NCBI RefSeq assembly: GCF_002968335.2
Contig: NZ_CP134398.1
Span: 496,001-560,000 of the forward strand
Length of the DNA stretch: 64,000 bases
Reading direction: 5' to 3'
Source of the DNA: Mycobacterium sp. ITM-2016-00316
GTDB lineage: Bacteria > Actinomycetota > Actinomycetes > Mycobacteriales > Mycobacteriaceae
Position numbers and translations under genes: made by a program. The notes under the pieces are model-generated. The model had not been told where the DNA came from, ran no database searches, and saw only the letters and a list, made by a program, of their open reading frames with translations. Positions 25,774-33,935 of this stretch are shown piece by piece (position 1 is the first letter of the stretch; each line of letters opens with the position of its first letter).

Positions 25774-27339
25774 ATGCGAGATACAACGACCACGGCTCAA
25801 AGTCGAGGAAAGAGATTCGAGGGTGCATCCAGCCGCTACGACTACGTCATAGTGGGTGCCGGTTCGGCTGGCTGCGTGCTCGCAGCACGGCTGTCTGAGG
25901 ATCCGACTGCTCGTGTGCTGTTGCTTGAGTCGGGCTCGGCCGACACCACGCCTGGGATCGCTACGCCGCCGGCCTGGCCAACGCTGTGGGGTTCGAGAGT
26001 CGACTACGCCTACAGCACTATTCCTCAAGCGAATACCGATGGTCTCAGTCACAATTGGCCGCGCGGCCACGCGCTGGGCGGGAGCGGCAGCATCAATGCC
26101 ATGGTGTTCCTGCGCGGGCACCACAACGACTTCGATGCCTGGGCCGAGGCCGGTTGCACGGGTTGGGATTATGAGTCCGTGCTGCCCTACTTTCGGCGCA
26201 TCGAGACGGTCAGCGGTCGGGATCCGCGATACCGCGGCACCGACGGCCCGATGTCTCCCGCGCCTGCCTCCGCCGAGTCTGCCAACCCGCTATCCCACGT
26301 CTTCCTGGAGGGCGCAGTTGCAGCCGGATTCCCACTGACCGACGACTTCAACGGCGTGTGCGCCGAGGGCGCGGGCTGGCACGACTTGTCGATCGCGGAG
26401 GGCGCCCGCCAGAGCACTGCTGCCGCTTACCTGCACCCGGTAAGCCATAGAACGAACCTGACGATCTCCACCGAGTCCCGGGTGCAAAGACTCCGCCTCG
26501 AAGGGAGCCGTTGCGTCGGAGTCGATTTCGTCTACGAGGGCAATCTGGTGACCGCGTATGCCGACGCTGAAGTGGTGCTCACTGCGGGTGCTGTGGACTC
26601 GCCCCGATTGCTGCTCCTGTCCGGAATAGGGCCGTCCGCGGAACTCGAAACCGCCGGCGTCACCGCGAAACACGACTTGCCCGGGGTGGGCCGGAATCTG
26701 CACGACCATCCGCTCTGCGGCGTCGTCTATGAGGCGTCGCGGCCGATCCCCGCCGGCCGTAACAACCTCGCCGAGACGTCGATGTCGTGGCGCAGCGACG
26801 AGTCGCTCGCCGGCCCGGACATGCAGCTGATGTTCATCCACGTCCCGTTCCATTTGCCGCACTGGGTAACTCCTGCGAACAGCTTCACCTTGGCGATCAC
26901 CACAGTGCCCGATGCCCGTGGCTCAATCAGCCTCGCAGGGCCAGACCCGACGACGCCGCCGCTCATCGACCCGAACTACCTCGGTGCCGAGTCTGACGTG
27001 AAGCGAATGATCCACGGATTGAATGTGGCCCGCTCCATCGCGGCCAGCGAGCCTTTCGCGCCGTGGCGCCGAAGCGAGGTGCTTCCCGGCCCGGACGTCA
27101 CTGACGAGGCGGCATTGCGCGTTTTTCTCGCGCGCAACACCGGCACGTACTTCCACCCGGTCGGAAGTTGCGCGATGGGCACCGGGCCTGATGCGGTCGT
27201 CGATCCCGAGCTGCGAGTGCACGGGCTCACCGGGCTGCGCGTAGCCGATGCATCCGTCATGCCCAGAATCCCACCCGTCAACACCAACGCCGCGACCATC
27301 ATGATCGGAGAAAAGGCCGCCGACCTCATCCGTTCGTGA
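25774..27339 (+). CDS. GMC-family FAD oxidoreductase (choline dehydrogenase-like)
   Basis: 521 residues. FAD Rossmann motif DYVIVGAGSAGCVLAARLSED at the N-terminus, GMC signature HALGGSGSINAMVFLRG, second signature GAVDSPRLLLLSGIGP, and the C-terminal catalytic His/Asn region THxVG-like YFHPVGSCAMG with PPVNTNAATIMIGEKAAD. It oxidises an alcohol to an aldehyde with FAD. It is 46 bases after the SDR; probably the third gene of the MerR-controlled operon. Its codon usage and slightly lower GC in the first third hint at a separate origin. Confidence 0.9.
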   Translation: MRDTTTTAQSRGKRFEGASSRYDYVIVGAGSAGCVLAARLSEDPTARVLLLESGSADTTPGIATPPAWPTLWGSRVDYAYSTIPQANTDGLSHNWPRGHALGGSGSINAMVFLRGHHNDFDAWAEAGCTGWDYESVLPYFRRIETVSGRDPRYRGTDGPMSPAPASAESANPLSHVFLEGAVAAGFPLTDDFNGVCAEGAGWHDLSIAEGARQSTAAAYLHPVSHRTNLTISTESRVQRLRLEGSRCVGVDFVYEGNLVTAYADAEVVLTAGAVDSPRLLLLSGIGPSAELETAGVTAKHDLPGVGRNLHDHPLCGVVYEASRPIPAGRNNLAETSMSWRSDESLAGPDMQLMFIHVPFHLPHWVTPANSFTLAITTVPDARGSISLAGPDPTTPPLIDPNYLGAESDVKRMIHGLNVARSIAASEPFAPWRRSEVLPGPDVTDEAALRVFLARNTGTYFHPVGSCAMGTGPDAVVDPELRVHGLTGLRVADASVMPRIPPVNTNAATIMIGEKAADLIRS

Positions 27340-27441
27340 CCGTGATCGCGGCGATGGCCCCACGAGGGCCTTGAGATCACCATCGCGGAAGCTGCTGACT
27401 CCCTTGGAGCTGGACTTCGCAGCAGCGAGCTGACCGCGCCC

Positions 27442-28674
27442 TCAACTGCGCGACGTCGTGGCGGCGGCAGGGGTCGACAACACCGCGGCGATCGCCGTCG
27501 TCAACGGCACCGAGAGCGCCAGCGCGATTCCGCCGACCGCGGAACGGGCGATCTCGATGGCCACGCTCTCGCTGACCAACACATCGCCCAGCGACCGGTT
27601 GGCCACGCTGAACAGCAGCAGCAGCGGCAGCGCGCTGCCGGCGTAGGCGAGCACCAGGGTGTAGACGGTGCTGGCGATATGGTCGCGACCCACCCGCATG
27701 GCGCCGAAGAAGACCGCACGCCGGGAATCGCTGTGCTCGGCCAGCTCGAAGGCCGTCGAGGCCTGCGTGACGGTGACATCGTTGAGCACACCGAGCGAGC
27801 CGATGATGAACCCGGCCAGCAGCAGACCGGTGATCGACACCCCGCCGAGGTAGGTGGCGACGGCGTTGTTCTCCTCTTCGGACAAGCCGGTCAGTTGGGT
27901 CAGTTTGATTGCCCCCCAGGACAACACGGTCGCAAGCACCAGCGAGGTCAGGGTGCCGAGCAGGGCGGCGCTGGTGCGCAGGCTCACGCCGTGCGCCAGA
28001 TAGAGCACGGCGTAGAGGATCAGCGACGACGCGACCAGCGCCACCGGAATGGCACCGGCGCCGTCGCGCAGCGCGGGCAGCATGAACACCACCAGCACTC
28101 CGAAGGCGACGACGATGCCGATCAGCGCCCGCAGCCCGCGCCAGCCGGCGATCGCCACCACCACCACCGCGAAGGCGGCGGCCAGCGCGGCCAGCGGCCA
28201 GGCCCGCTCATAGTCGTAGAACGAATAGGCCGTGGTGCCGGTGGGATCGACCGCGCGGGTGATCCGGATGTCATCACCGACGACCAGCTGGGGCTGACCG
28301 GGACCGCCGCTGAACTCGAGCAGGGTGTAGGCCCCGGCGTTGGGCCCGGAGTCGATCGCGATGAACGCCTGGGTGCAGTGCGCGTCCGCACCGGCCGTCG
28401 CCGGCGGTGCGGCGGTGATCACCACCCCGACCGATGGCCCGCCGCATGGTGCGGCGCTCAGGGACTGCACATGCCCGGCTTCGGTGCTGACGCTGCCGCC
28501 GGCGGAGTTCTGGAACGGCAGCGGGATGTCGACCTTCTGCTGGCTCGGCCACAACCAGGCCGCGCCGGCCAGCGTCGCCACGCCGAGAGCGATGAGCAGG
28601 CCGACCACGACCCGGGCCGCCAGCGGGCCCAGCGGTGCCGGACCGCTCAGTGAGTGGGAATGCGAGTGTGCCAC
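27442..28674 (-). CDS. YibE/F-like membrane protein
   Basis: 410 residues. A short His-rich start (MAHSHSHS), one N-terminal helix (VVVGLLIALGVATLAGAAWLW), an extracytoplasmic region with CxxP-like elements, then at least six more helices in the pattern LAALAAAFAVVVVAIAGWRGLRALIGI ... GFIIGSLGVLNDVTVTQASTAFEL, which is the YibE/F signature. The family is a presumed transporter with no settled substrate. It lies 26 bases from the aminotransferase on the same strand. Confidence 0.85.
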   Translation of the reverse strand: MAHSHSHSLSGPAPLGPLAARVVVGLLIALGVATLAGAAWLWPSQQKVDIPLPFQNSAGGSVSTEAGHVQSLSAAPCGGPSVGVVITAAPPATAGADAHCTQAFIAIDSGPNAGAYTLLEFSGGPGQPQLVVGDDIRITRAVDPTGTTAYSFYDYERAWPLAALAAAFAVVVVAIAGWRGLRALIGIVVAFGVLVVFMLPALRDGAGAIPVALVASSLILYAVLYLAHGVSLRTSAALLGTLTSLVLATVLSWGAIKLTQLTGLSEEENNAVATYLGGVSITGLLLAGFIIGSLGVLNDVTVTQASTAFELAEHSDSRRAVFFGAMRVGRDHIASTVYTLVLAYAGSALPLLLLFSVANRSLGDVLVSESVAIEIARSAVGGIALALSVPLTTAIAAVLSTPAAATTSRS

Positions 28675-28699
28675 CGCAACAGCGTAGGCGGCGCCACGA

Positions 28700-29971
28700 C
28701 TACTGCCGGTAGCTCACCAGGAAGTTGCCGAGGCGATCGATGGCATTGGCCAGATCGCGCGACCACGGCAGCGTCACGATGCGCAGGTGATCGGGTGTGG
28801 GCCAATTGAATCCGGTGCCCTGGGTGACCAGGATCTTCTCCTGCAGCAGCAGGTCGAGCACCAGTTGCTCGTCATCGTGGATGTCGTAGACCTCGGGGTC
28901 CAGCCGGGGGAAGGCGTACAGCGCGCCCTCGGGCTTGACGCAGGACACGCCGGGGATCTCATTGAGTTTTGTCCAGGCGGTGTCGCGCTGCTCGAGCAGC
29001 CGGCCGCCCGGCAGCACCAGATCGTCGATGCTCTGATGTCCGCCGAGGGCGACCTGAATCGCATGCTGGGCGGGCACATTCGGGCACAGCCGCATGTTGG
29101 CGAGCAGGTTGATGCCCTCCAGGAAGCTGCTCGCATGTTCCTTGGGGCCGGTGATGACCAGCCAGCCCGAGCGGTATCCGGCCACCCGGTAGGCCTTGGA
29201 CAGGCCGTTGAACGTCAGGCACAGCATGTCGGGTGCCAGCGTCGCCAGGCTGATGTGCTTGGCGTCGTCGTAGAGGATCTTGTCGTAGATCTCGTCGGCC
29301 AGCAGCAGCAGTTGATGCTTGCGCGCGAGTTCGACCATCTGCTCCAGGATTTCGCGGCTGTACACCGCGCCGGTCGGGTTGTTCGGGTTGATCACGACCA
29401 GCGCCTTGGTGCGGTCGGTGATCTTGGACTCCAGGTCGGCGATATCGGGATTCCAGCCCTGGGTTTCGTCGCACATGTAGTGCACCGGGGTGCCGCCGGC
29501 CAGCGCCGTCGACGCCGTCCACAGCGGATAGTCCGGCGCCGGGATCAGCACCTGGTCACCGTTGTCGAGCAGGGCCTGCAGGGTCATGGTGATGAGCTCG
29601 GAGACGCCGTTGCCGAGGAAGACGTCGTCGACGTCGAACTTCGGGAAGCCCTCGACGAGCTCGTATCGGGTGAAGACCGCGCGGCGGGCCGGGATGATGC
29701 CCTTGGAGTCGGAGTAGCCCTGTGCGTGCGGCAGCGCACCGATGATGTCGCGCATGATCACATCGGGGGCCTCGAAGCCGAACGGCGCCGGGTTGCCGAT
29801 GTTGAGCTTGAGGATGCGGTGCCCTTCGGCCTCCAGCCGTGAGGCGTGCTCGTGTACCGGGCCGCGGATCTCATAGAGGACGTCCTGCAGCTTGGTGGAC
29901 TGTGCGAACGTCCGCGGCCGAGGCTGGTGGCTGGAATGCCACGTCTTGTCGGGCAGCTGGTGGGTACTCAC
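28700..29971 (-). CDS. PLP-dependent aminotransferase (alanine/aspartate type, AlaA/AspC-like)
   Basis: 423 residues from GTG 29971 (VSTHQLPDKTWH). Fold-type I class I aminotransferase with ILKLNIGNPAPFGFEAPD, NNPTGAVYS, the Lys-bearing FNGLSKAYRVAGYRSGW (Schiff-base Lys) and the C-terminal LRIVTLPW. The sequence is of the glutamate-pyruvate (AlaA) type; the syntenic M. tuberculosis gene (Rv0337c) is annotated aspC. It precedes nothing on its strand except the YibE/F gene. A reading from 30031 would add 20 residues without similarity. Confidence 0.9.
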   Translation of the reverse strand: MSTHQLPDKTWHSSHQPRPRTFAQSTKLQDVLYEIRGPVHEHASRLEAEGHRILKLNIGNPAPFGFEAPDVIMRDIIGALPHAQGYSDSKGIIPARRAVFTRYELVEGFPKFDVDDVFLGNGVSELITMTLQALLDNGDQVLIPAPDYPLWTASTALAGGTPVHYMCDETQGWNPDIADLESKITDRTKALVVINPNNPTGAVYSREILEQMVELARKHQLLLLADEIYDKILYDDAKHISLATLAPDMLCLTFNGLSKAYRVAGYRSGWLVITGPKEHASSFLEGINLLANMRLCPNVPAQHAIQVALGGHQSIDDLVLPGGRLLEQRDTAWTKLNEIPGVSCVKPEGALYAFPRLDPEVYDIHDDEQLVLDLLLQEKILVTQGTGFNWPTPDHLRIVTLPWSRDLANAIDRLGNFLVSYRQ

Positions 29972-30108
29972 GGGGTCAAGTCTCCCACGGGCTCGCAAAC
30001 CGATTTTCTGCCCGAAGTAACAATTCGGCACCCGCCATATAAATTGACGGGCATATCCGGTGCGTATCTGCTGTTTTTGGGTGGCGCGGTGCTATTTTCC
30101 GGATCATT

Positions 30109-30525
30109 ATGACGTCGATAACACGTTCGCTGGGCGCGGCATTCGGGATCACCGTGGTGGTGGGGATGGCATGCGCTGTTCCCGCGCAGGCGGAGCCCCC
30201 GCTGCTCAATGGCAGCTTTTCCGGCGCGGAGGGTGACCCCGAGAACGTCTGGAACATCGCCAGTACCTGCGGGCTGGCCGGCTGCGCGGGAACCGTCGCG
30301 AGCAATCAAGGCTGGACGAGCCCGATGACCCTGACCAATGGCATCTGGTATTTCTCGGTCACCAAGCCCGACGGATTCATTTGTGCGGACGGCAGCTATC
30401 AGCCGGCGATCATTTCGATGGAGCTCGATCCGGCGTCACTGCGCGGCATTTTGTCCGCCGACTCCAATGGCGCGTGCCCGGGCGGTATCACCAGCGCGAC
30501 GCCATTCCAGCTGAAACAGGTCTAG
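30109..30525 (+). CDS. Small secreted protein of unknown function
   Basis: 138 residues with a Sec signal peptide (MTSITRSLGAAFGITVVVGMACAVPAQA). The mature part is ~110 residues with four Cys (STCGLAGCAGT, FICADG, GACPGG), suggesting two disulfides, and repeated short hydrophobic/Gly stretches (LLNGSFSGAEG, LTNGIWYFSV). No family recognised; it looks like mycobacterial exported small proteins. Confidence 0.7.
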   Translation: MTSITRSLGAAFGITVVVGMACAVPAQAEPPLLNGSFSGAEGDPENVWNIASTCGLAGCAGTVASNQGWTSPMTLTNGIWYFSVTKPDGFICADGSYQPAIISMELDPASLRGILSADSNGACPGGITSATPFQLKQV

Positions 30526-30537
30526 AACGAGGCCGAA

Positions 30538-30586
30538 TGGCCAGTTATGACACGTATATGGGCTGAAACCGTGTCATAACTGGCCA
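30538..30586. repeat. Long perfect hairpin between convergent genes
   Basis: TGGCCAGTTATGACACG and its exact reverse complement (arms of 17, loop of 15 bases) lie between the stops of the secreted-protein gene and the EtfD-like gene. The position suits a bidirectional terminator; however, the absence of a T-run and the length and perfection of the arms also fit a dispersed palindromic element. Confidence 0.7.
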
Positions 30587-30602
30587 CTGAGCAGAGCTGG
30601 GG

Positions 30603-31380
30603 TCAGCGCTTACCCGGCCGGCGGGCGCCCTTGGCGATACCGAGACCCTTGACCGGTGCCTCGTCGCCGACCACGCGGTCACCGCCGGAGCCGTTGGACG
30701 ACGGCGCGGCGGCCGGTGCCTCGGGTGCTTCGGGGGTTTCGTCGACGGCCTCGGCTTCAGCGGCAGGCTCGGGCACAGCGTCCGCGGGTGCGGCCGGAGC
30801 AGCAGCCTTGGGGGCAGCCTTCTTCGCTCCCGGACGACGCGCGCCGGCGGCGATTCCCAGACCCACCACCGGCGGCTCGGGGGTGGCCGGTTCGGCAGGC
30901 TCGGCCGCGGGGGCCTCGGCGACCGGGGCCTCCTCGGCCTTCGGGGCAGCAGGCGCCGCCGCAGCGGGAGCGGCCTTCTTCGCGCCCGGACGGCGCGCAC
31001 CCGTGGCGATCCCGAGTCCCTTGACCTCGGGCTCGGGGGTGGCGGGCGCGGACTCGGCAGCAGTGTCGGCGGCAGGCGCCGGTGCGGCAGCCGCCGAAGC
31101 GGCCTTCTTGGCGCCGGGACGCTTTGCGCCGCCGGCCAACCCGAGTCCCTTGACCGGTGCCGCGGGTGCGGCTGCTTCGGTCGCGGGGGCGGCTTCGGCG
31201 GCCGGGGCGGCGGCCTTCTTGGCACCGGGACGCTTGGCGCCACCGGCCAACCCGAGCCCCTTCACCGGGGCGGCGGCCTCGGCAGCGGGGGCGGCCTCGG
31301 CGGCCGGGGCGGCGGCCTTCTTGGCGCCCGGACGCTTGGCCCCACCGGCCATGCCCAGTCCGGTGACCGGAGCCGCCGCA
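30603..31380 (-). repeat. Six-copy GLGxAxGA(K/R)RPG peptide repeat in the EtfD tail
   Basis: The tail contains VTGLGMAGGAKRPGAKKA, VKGLGLAGGAKRPGAKKA (twice), VKGLGIATGARRPGAKKA, VVGLGIAAGARRPGAKKA and a terminal VKGLGIAKGARRPGKR, separated by Ala/Pro/Glu linkers of about 15-60 residues. The nucleotide sequence repeats correspondingly. Confidence 0.9.
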
Positions 31381-33770
31381 GCCGGAGCAGCGGGCTTGTC
31401 GGCCTGCTCCTCTTCCTCGACGGCGGGAGCGGCCGCTGCGGCGGCGGCTTCCTGCTCAGCTTCCAGGGTGGCGCGCGCCTCGGCACGCTCCGCGGATGCC
31501 GCTGCGGCGGTGCCCTTTTCGGGCAGCGTGTACAGGCTGGTGTCCAGCGAGCTCAGCAGCAGCTGCGCGACATCGAGCACCTCGACCTTCTCGATGTCGC
31601 GGGTGGCGGAGACGTCGTCGACGCCGTCGGTGATCATCACGCGGCAGAACGGGCAACCCGTCGCGATCGCGGAGGCCCCGGTGTCGATGGCCTCCTCGGT
31701 GCGCTCGGTGTTGACGCGCTTGCCGATGTGCTCTTCCATCCACATCCGGGCACCACCGGCGCCACAGCACAGGCCGCGGTCGGCGTGGCGGGGCATCTCG
31801 GTGAGCTTGGCTCCGGCCGCGCCGACCAGCTCACGCGGGGCCTCGTACTCCTTGTTGTGCCGGCCCAGGAAGCACGGATCGTGGTAGGTGACTTCCTGGT
31901 CGACCGAGGTCACCGGGATGAGCCGCTTGTCGCGCACCAGCCGGTTCAGCAGCTGGGTGTGGTGCACCACGGTGTAGTTGCTGCCGAGCTGCGGGTATTC
32001 GCGGTTGATGGTGTTGTAGCAGTGCGGGCAGGTGACGACGACCTTGCGGTCGACGGCCTCGACGCCCTCGAACAGCTCGTTGATGGTCTCGACGTTCTGC
32101 GCCGCGAGCTGCTGGAACAGGAATTCGTTGCCGGCACGCCGGGCGGAGTCGCCGGTGCAGGTCTCCCCGGTGCCGAGCACCAGGTACTTCACGCCCGCGG
32201 TGGCGAGCAGTTCGGCGACCGCCTTGGTGGTCTTCTTGGCACGGTCCTCGTAGGCACCCGCGCACCCGACCCAGAACAGGTACTCGAAACCGTCGAACGA
32301 GTCCACGTCTTCGCCGTAGACCGGGACGTCGAAGTCGACCTCGTCGATCCAGTTGGTGCGGTCCTTGGCGTTCTGGCCCCAGGGGTTGCCCTTGTTCTCC
32401 AGGTTCTTGAACAGCACGCCGAGTTCGCCGGGGAATTCGGATTCGACCATGACCTGGTAGCGGCGCATGTCCACGATGTGGTCGATGTGCTCGATGTCGA
32501 CCGGGCACTGCTCGACGCACGCACCGCAGTTGGTGCAGGACCACAGCACGTCGGGATCGATGACGCCGCCCTGCTCAAGGGTGCCGACCAGGGGCCGGGT
32601 CGCCTGCAGCGGGGAATCGGCGGGGATGCGTTCGAAGCCGGACTCCGGGACGTGGTCGTGTGAGTGCTTCTCGTCGTGCTTCTCGCCCATCACCTCTGCG
32701 CCGACGCCACCCTCGGGGGTGTTCTCCAGCGGCGTCTCTTTGCCGTCGAGGAAGTAGGGCGCCTTCGCGAACATGTGGTCGCGCAGGTTCATGATCACGA
32801 GCTTGGGGGACAGCGGCTTGCCGGTGTTCCAGGCCGGGCACTGGGACTGGCAGCGGCCGCACTCGGTGCAGGTGGCGAAGTCGAGGTAGCCCTTCCAGCT
32901 GAAGTCCTCGATCTTGCCGCGACCGAACACGGCGTCCTCGGCGGGATCGTCGAAGTCGATCGGCTCGCCCTTGTGCTCCATGGGCAGGAGCGGGCCCAAG
33001 CCGTCGGGCAGCCGCTTGAAGGTGACGTTGATGGGGGCCAGGCCGATGTGCAGGTGCTTGGAGTGCAGCACGATCAGCAGGAACACCAGCATGACGCCGA
33101 TGTGTCCCATCAGGGCGAGGGTCTCGATCCACATGTTCGCGGTCGCGCCGAGGGGGGCCAGCAGCCACGCCATGCCATCGGAGAGGAACGCACCGGACTG
33201 GTAGGGGAACTCTTCGCCGAGCACGTTGACCGCCGCGCCGCGGAACAGCACGTAGGTGGCGATGACCAGGAAGATCATGAAGAGGATCTCCCACGCGCCG
33301 CCGGTGTGTGAGCCGTAGAAGCGGGATTCGCGGCCGAGCTTCTTGGGCTCGCGGGTCAGCCGGATGATCGCGAACGTCAGGATGCCGAGCAGCACCATCA
33401 GGGCGAAGAAATCCTGCAGGAAGCCCAGCACGGCCCAGCGTCCGACGAACGGGATGTGGAACTCGGGGTCGAACAGCACACCGAACGCCTCGACGTACAC
33501 CGTCGCGAGCACGAAGAAGCCCCACATGGTGAAGAAGTGCGCGATACCCGGGATCGACCATTTCAGAAGCTTCGACTGGGCGAACACTTCCTTGTTCTGG
33601 TTCAGGAAACGCTTGACCAGATCGTTCTTGCGGCCGCGCTCGTCGCCCACCTTCTGGCCCGAGCTGATCAGCTTCGTCAGCCACAGCACGCGCTTGGCGG
33701 CGAACACCAAGACGACGGCGGTCATCAGCATTGCGAGGACCAACCTGCTCACTTCGAGCGTGTGCTGCAC
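30603..33770 (-). CDS. etfD: EtfD-type membrane iron-sulfur reductase (heterodisulfide-reductase-like) with repeated C-terminal tail
   Basis: 1055 residues. N-terminal ~270: NarI-like helices (ISRLVLAMLMTAVVLVFAAKRV-type first helix, several more). Then 4Fe-4S motifs CTECGRCQSQCP and CTNCGACVEQCP, and two CCG domains (CPHCYNTINREYPQ, CCGAGGARMW). The M. tuberculosis homologue Rv0338c is EtfD, which takes electrons from electron-transfer flavoprotein EtfBA and passes them to menaquinone in fatty-acid oxidation. The C-terminal ~250 residues are Ala/Pro/Glu-rich with six copies of a GLG(M/L/I)AxGA(K/R)RPGAKK-like motif, longer than the ~880-residue homologue I remember. GTG 33770 is preceded by GGGGAGG. 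Twin palindromes lie directly upstream. Confidence 0.88.
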   Translation of the reverse strand: MQHTLEVSRLVLAMLMTAVVLVFAAKRVLWLTKLISSGQKVGDERGRKNDLVKRFLNQNKEVFAQSKLLKWSIPGIAHFFTMWGFFVLATVYVEAFGVLFDPEFHIPFVGRWAVLGFLQDFFALMVLLGILTFAIIRLTREPKKLGRESRFYGSHTGGAWEILFMIFLVIATYVLFRGAAVNVLGEEFPYQSGAFLSDGMAWLLAPLGATANMWIETLALMGHIGVMLVFLLIVLHSKHLHIGLAPINVTFKRLPDGLGPLLPMEHKGEPIDFDDPAEDAVFGRGKIEDFSWKGYLDFATCTECGRCQSQCPAWNTGKPLSPKLVIMNLRDHMFAKAPYFLDGKETPLENTPEGGVGAEVMGEKHDEKHSHDHVPESGFERIPADSPLQATRPLVGTLEQGGVIDPDVLWSCTNCGACVEQCPVDIEHIDHIVDMRRYQVMVESEFPGELGVLFKNLENKGNPWGQNAKDRTNWIDEVDFDVPVYGEDVDSFDGFEYLFWVGCAGAYEDRAKKTTKAVAELLATAGVKYLVLGTGETCTGDSARRAGNEFLFQQLAAQNVETINELFEGVEAVDRKVVVTCPHCYNTINREYPQLGSNYTVVHHTQLLNRLVRDKRLIPVTSVDQEVTYHDPCFLGRHNKEYEAPRELVGAAGAKLTEMPRHADRGLCCGAGGARMWMEEHIGKRVNTERTEEAIDTGASAIATGCPFCRVMITDGVDDVSATRDIEKVEVLDVAQLLLSSLDTSLYTLPEKGTAAAASAERAEARATLEAEQEAAAAAAAPAVEEEEQADKPAAPAAAAPVTGLGMAGGAKRPGAKKAAAPAAEAAPAAEAAAPVKGLGLAGGAKRPGAKKAAAPAAEAAPATEAAAPAAPVKGLGLAGGAKRPGAKKAASAAAAPAPAADTAAESAPATPEPEVKGLGIATGARRPGAKKAAPAAAAPAAPKAEEAPVAEAPAAEPAEPATPEPPVVGLGIAAGARRPGAKKAAPKAAAPAAPADAVPEPAAEAEAVDETPEAPEAPAAAPSSNGSGGDRVVGDEAPVKGLGIAKGARRPGKR

Positions 33771-33790
33771 CGCGTGCCTCCCCGAGGTTT

Positions 33791-33834
33791 AAGTTACTAG
33801 CTGGTAACTTGAGTATAGTTACTGATCGGTAACT
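33791..33834. promoter_or_regulatory. Twin palindromic operators upstream of the EtfD-like gene
   Basis: AAGTTAC-TAGCTG-GTAACTT (33791-33810) and AGTTAC-TGATCG-GTAACT (33817-33834), centres 25 bases apart; a further half-site AGTTAC is at 33855-33860. The first ends 21 bases before the start codon. The geometry fits a TetR- or FadR-type repressor. The responsible regulator is not evident in the window. Confidence 0.75.
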
Positions 33835-33935
33835 TAGGCTATTTGCCTGCTCATAGTTACATCACCGTTTGCCGCACCGCTAGCAAGGCTGACCTAACTC
33901 ACTAGTTGGTCGCCCCCGCGCACGGGTGCCGGCGA

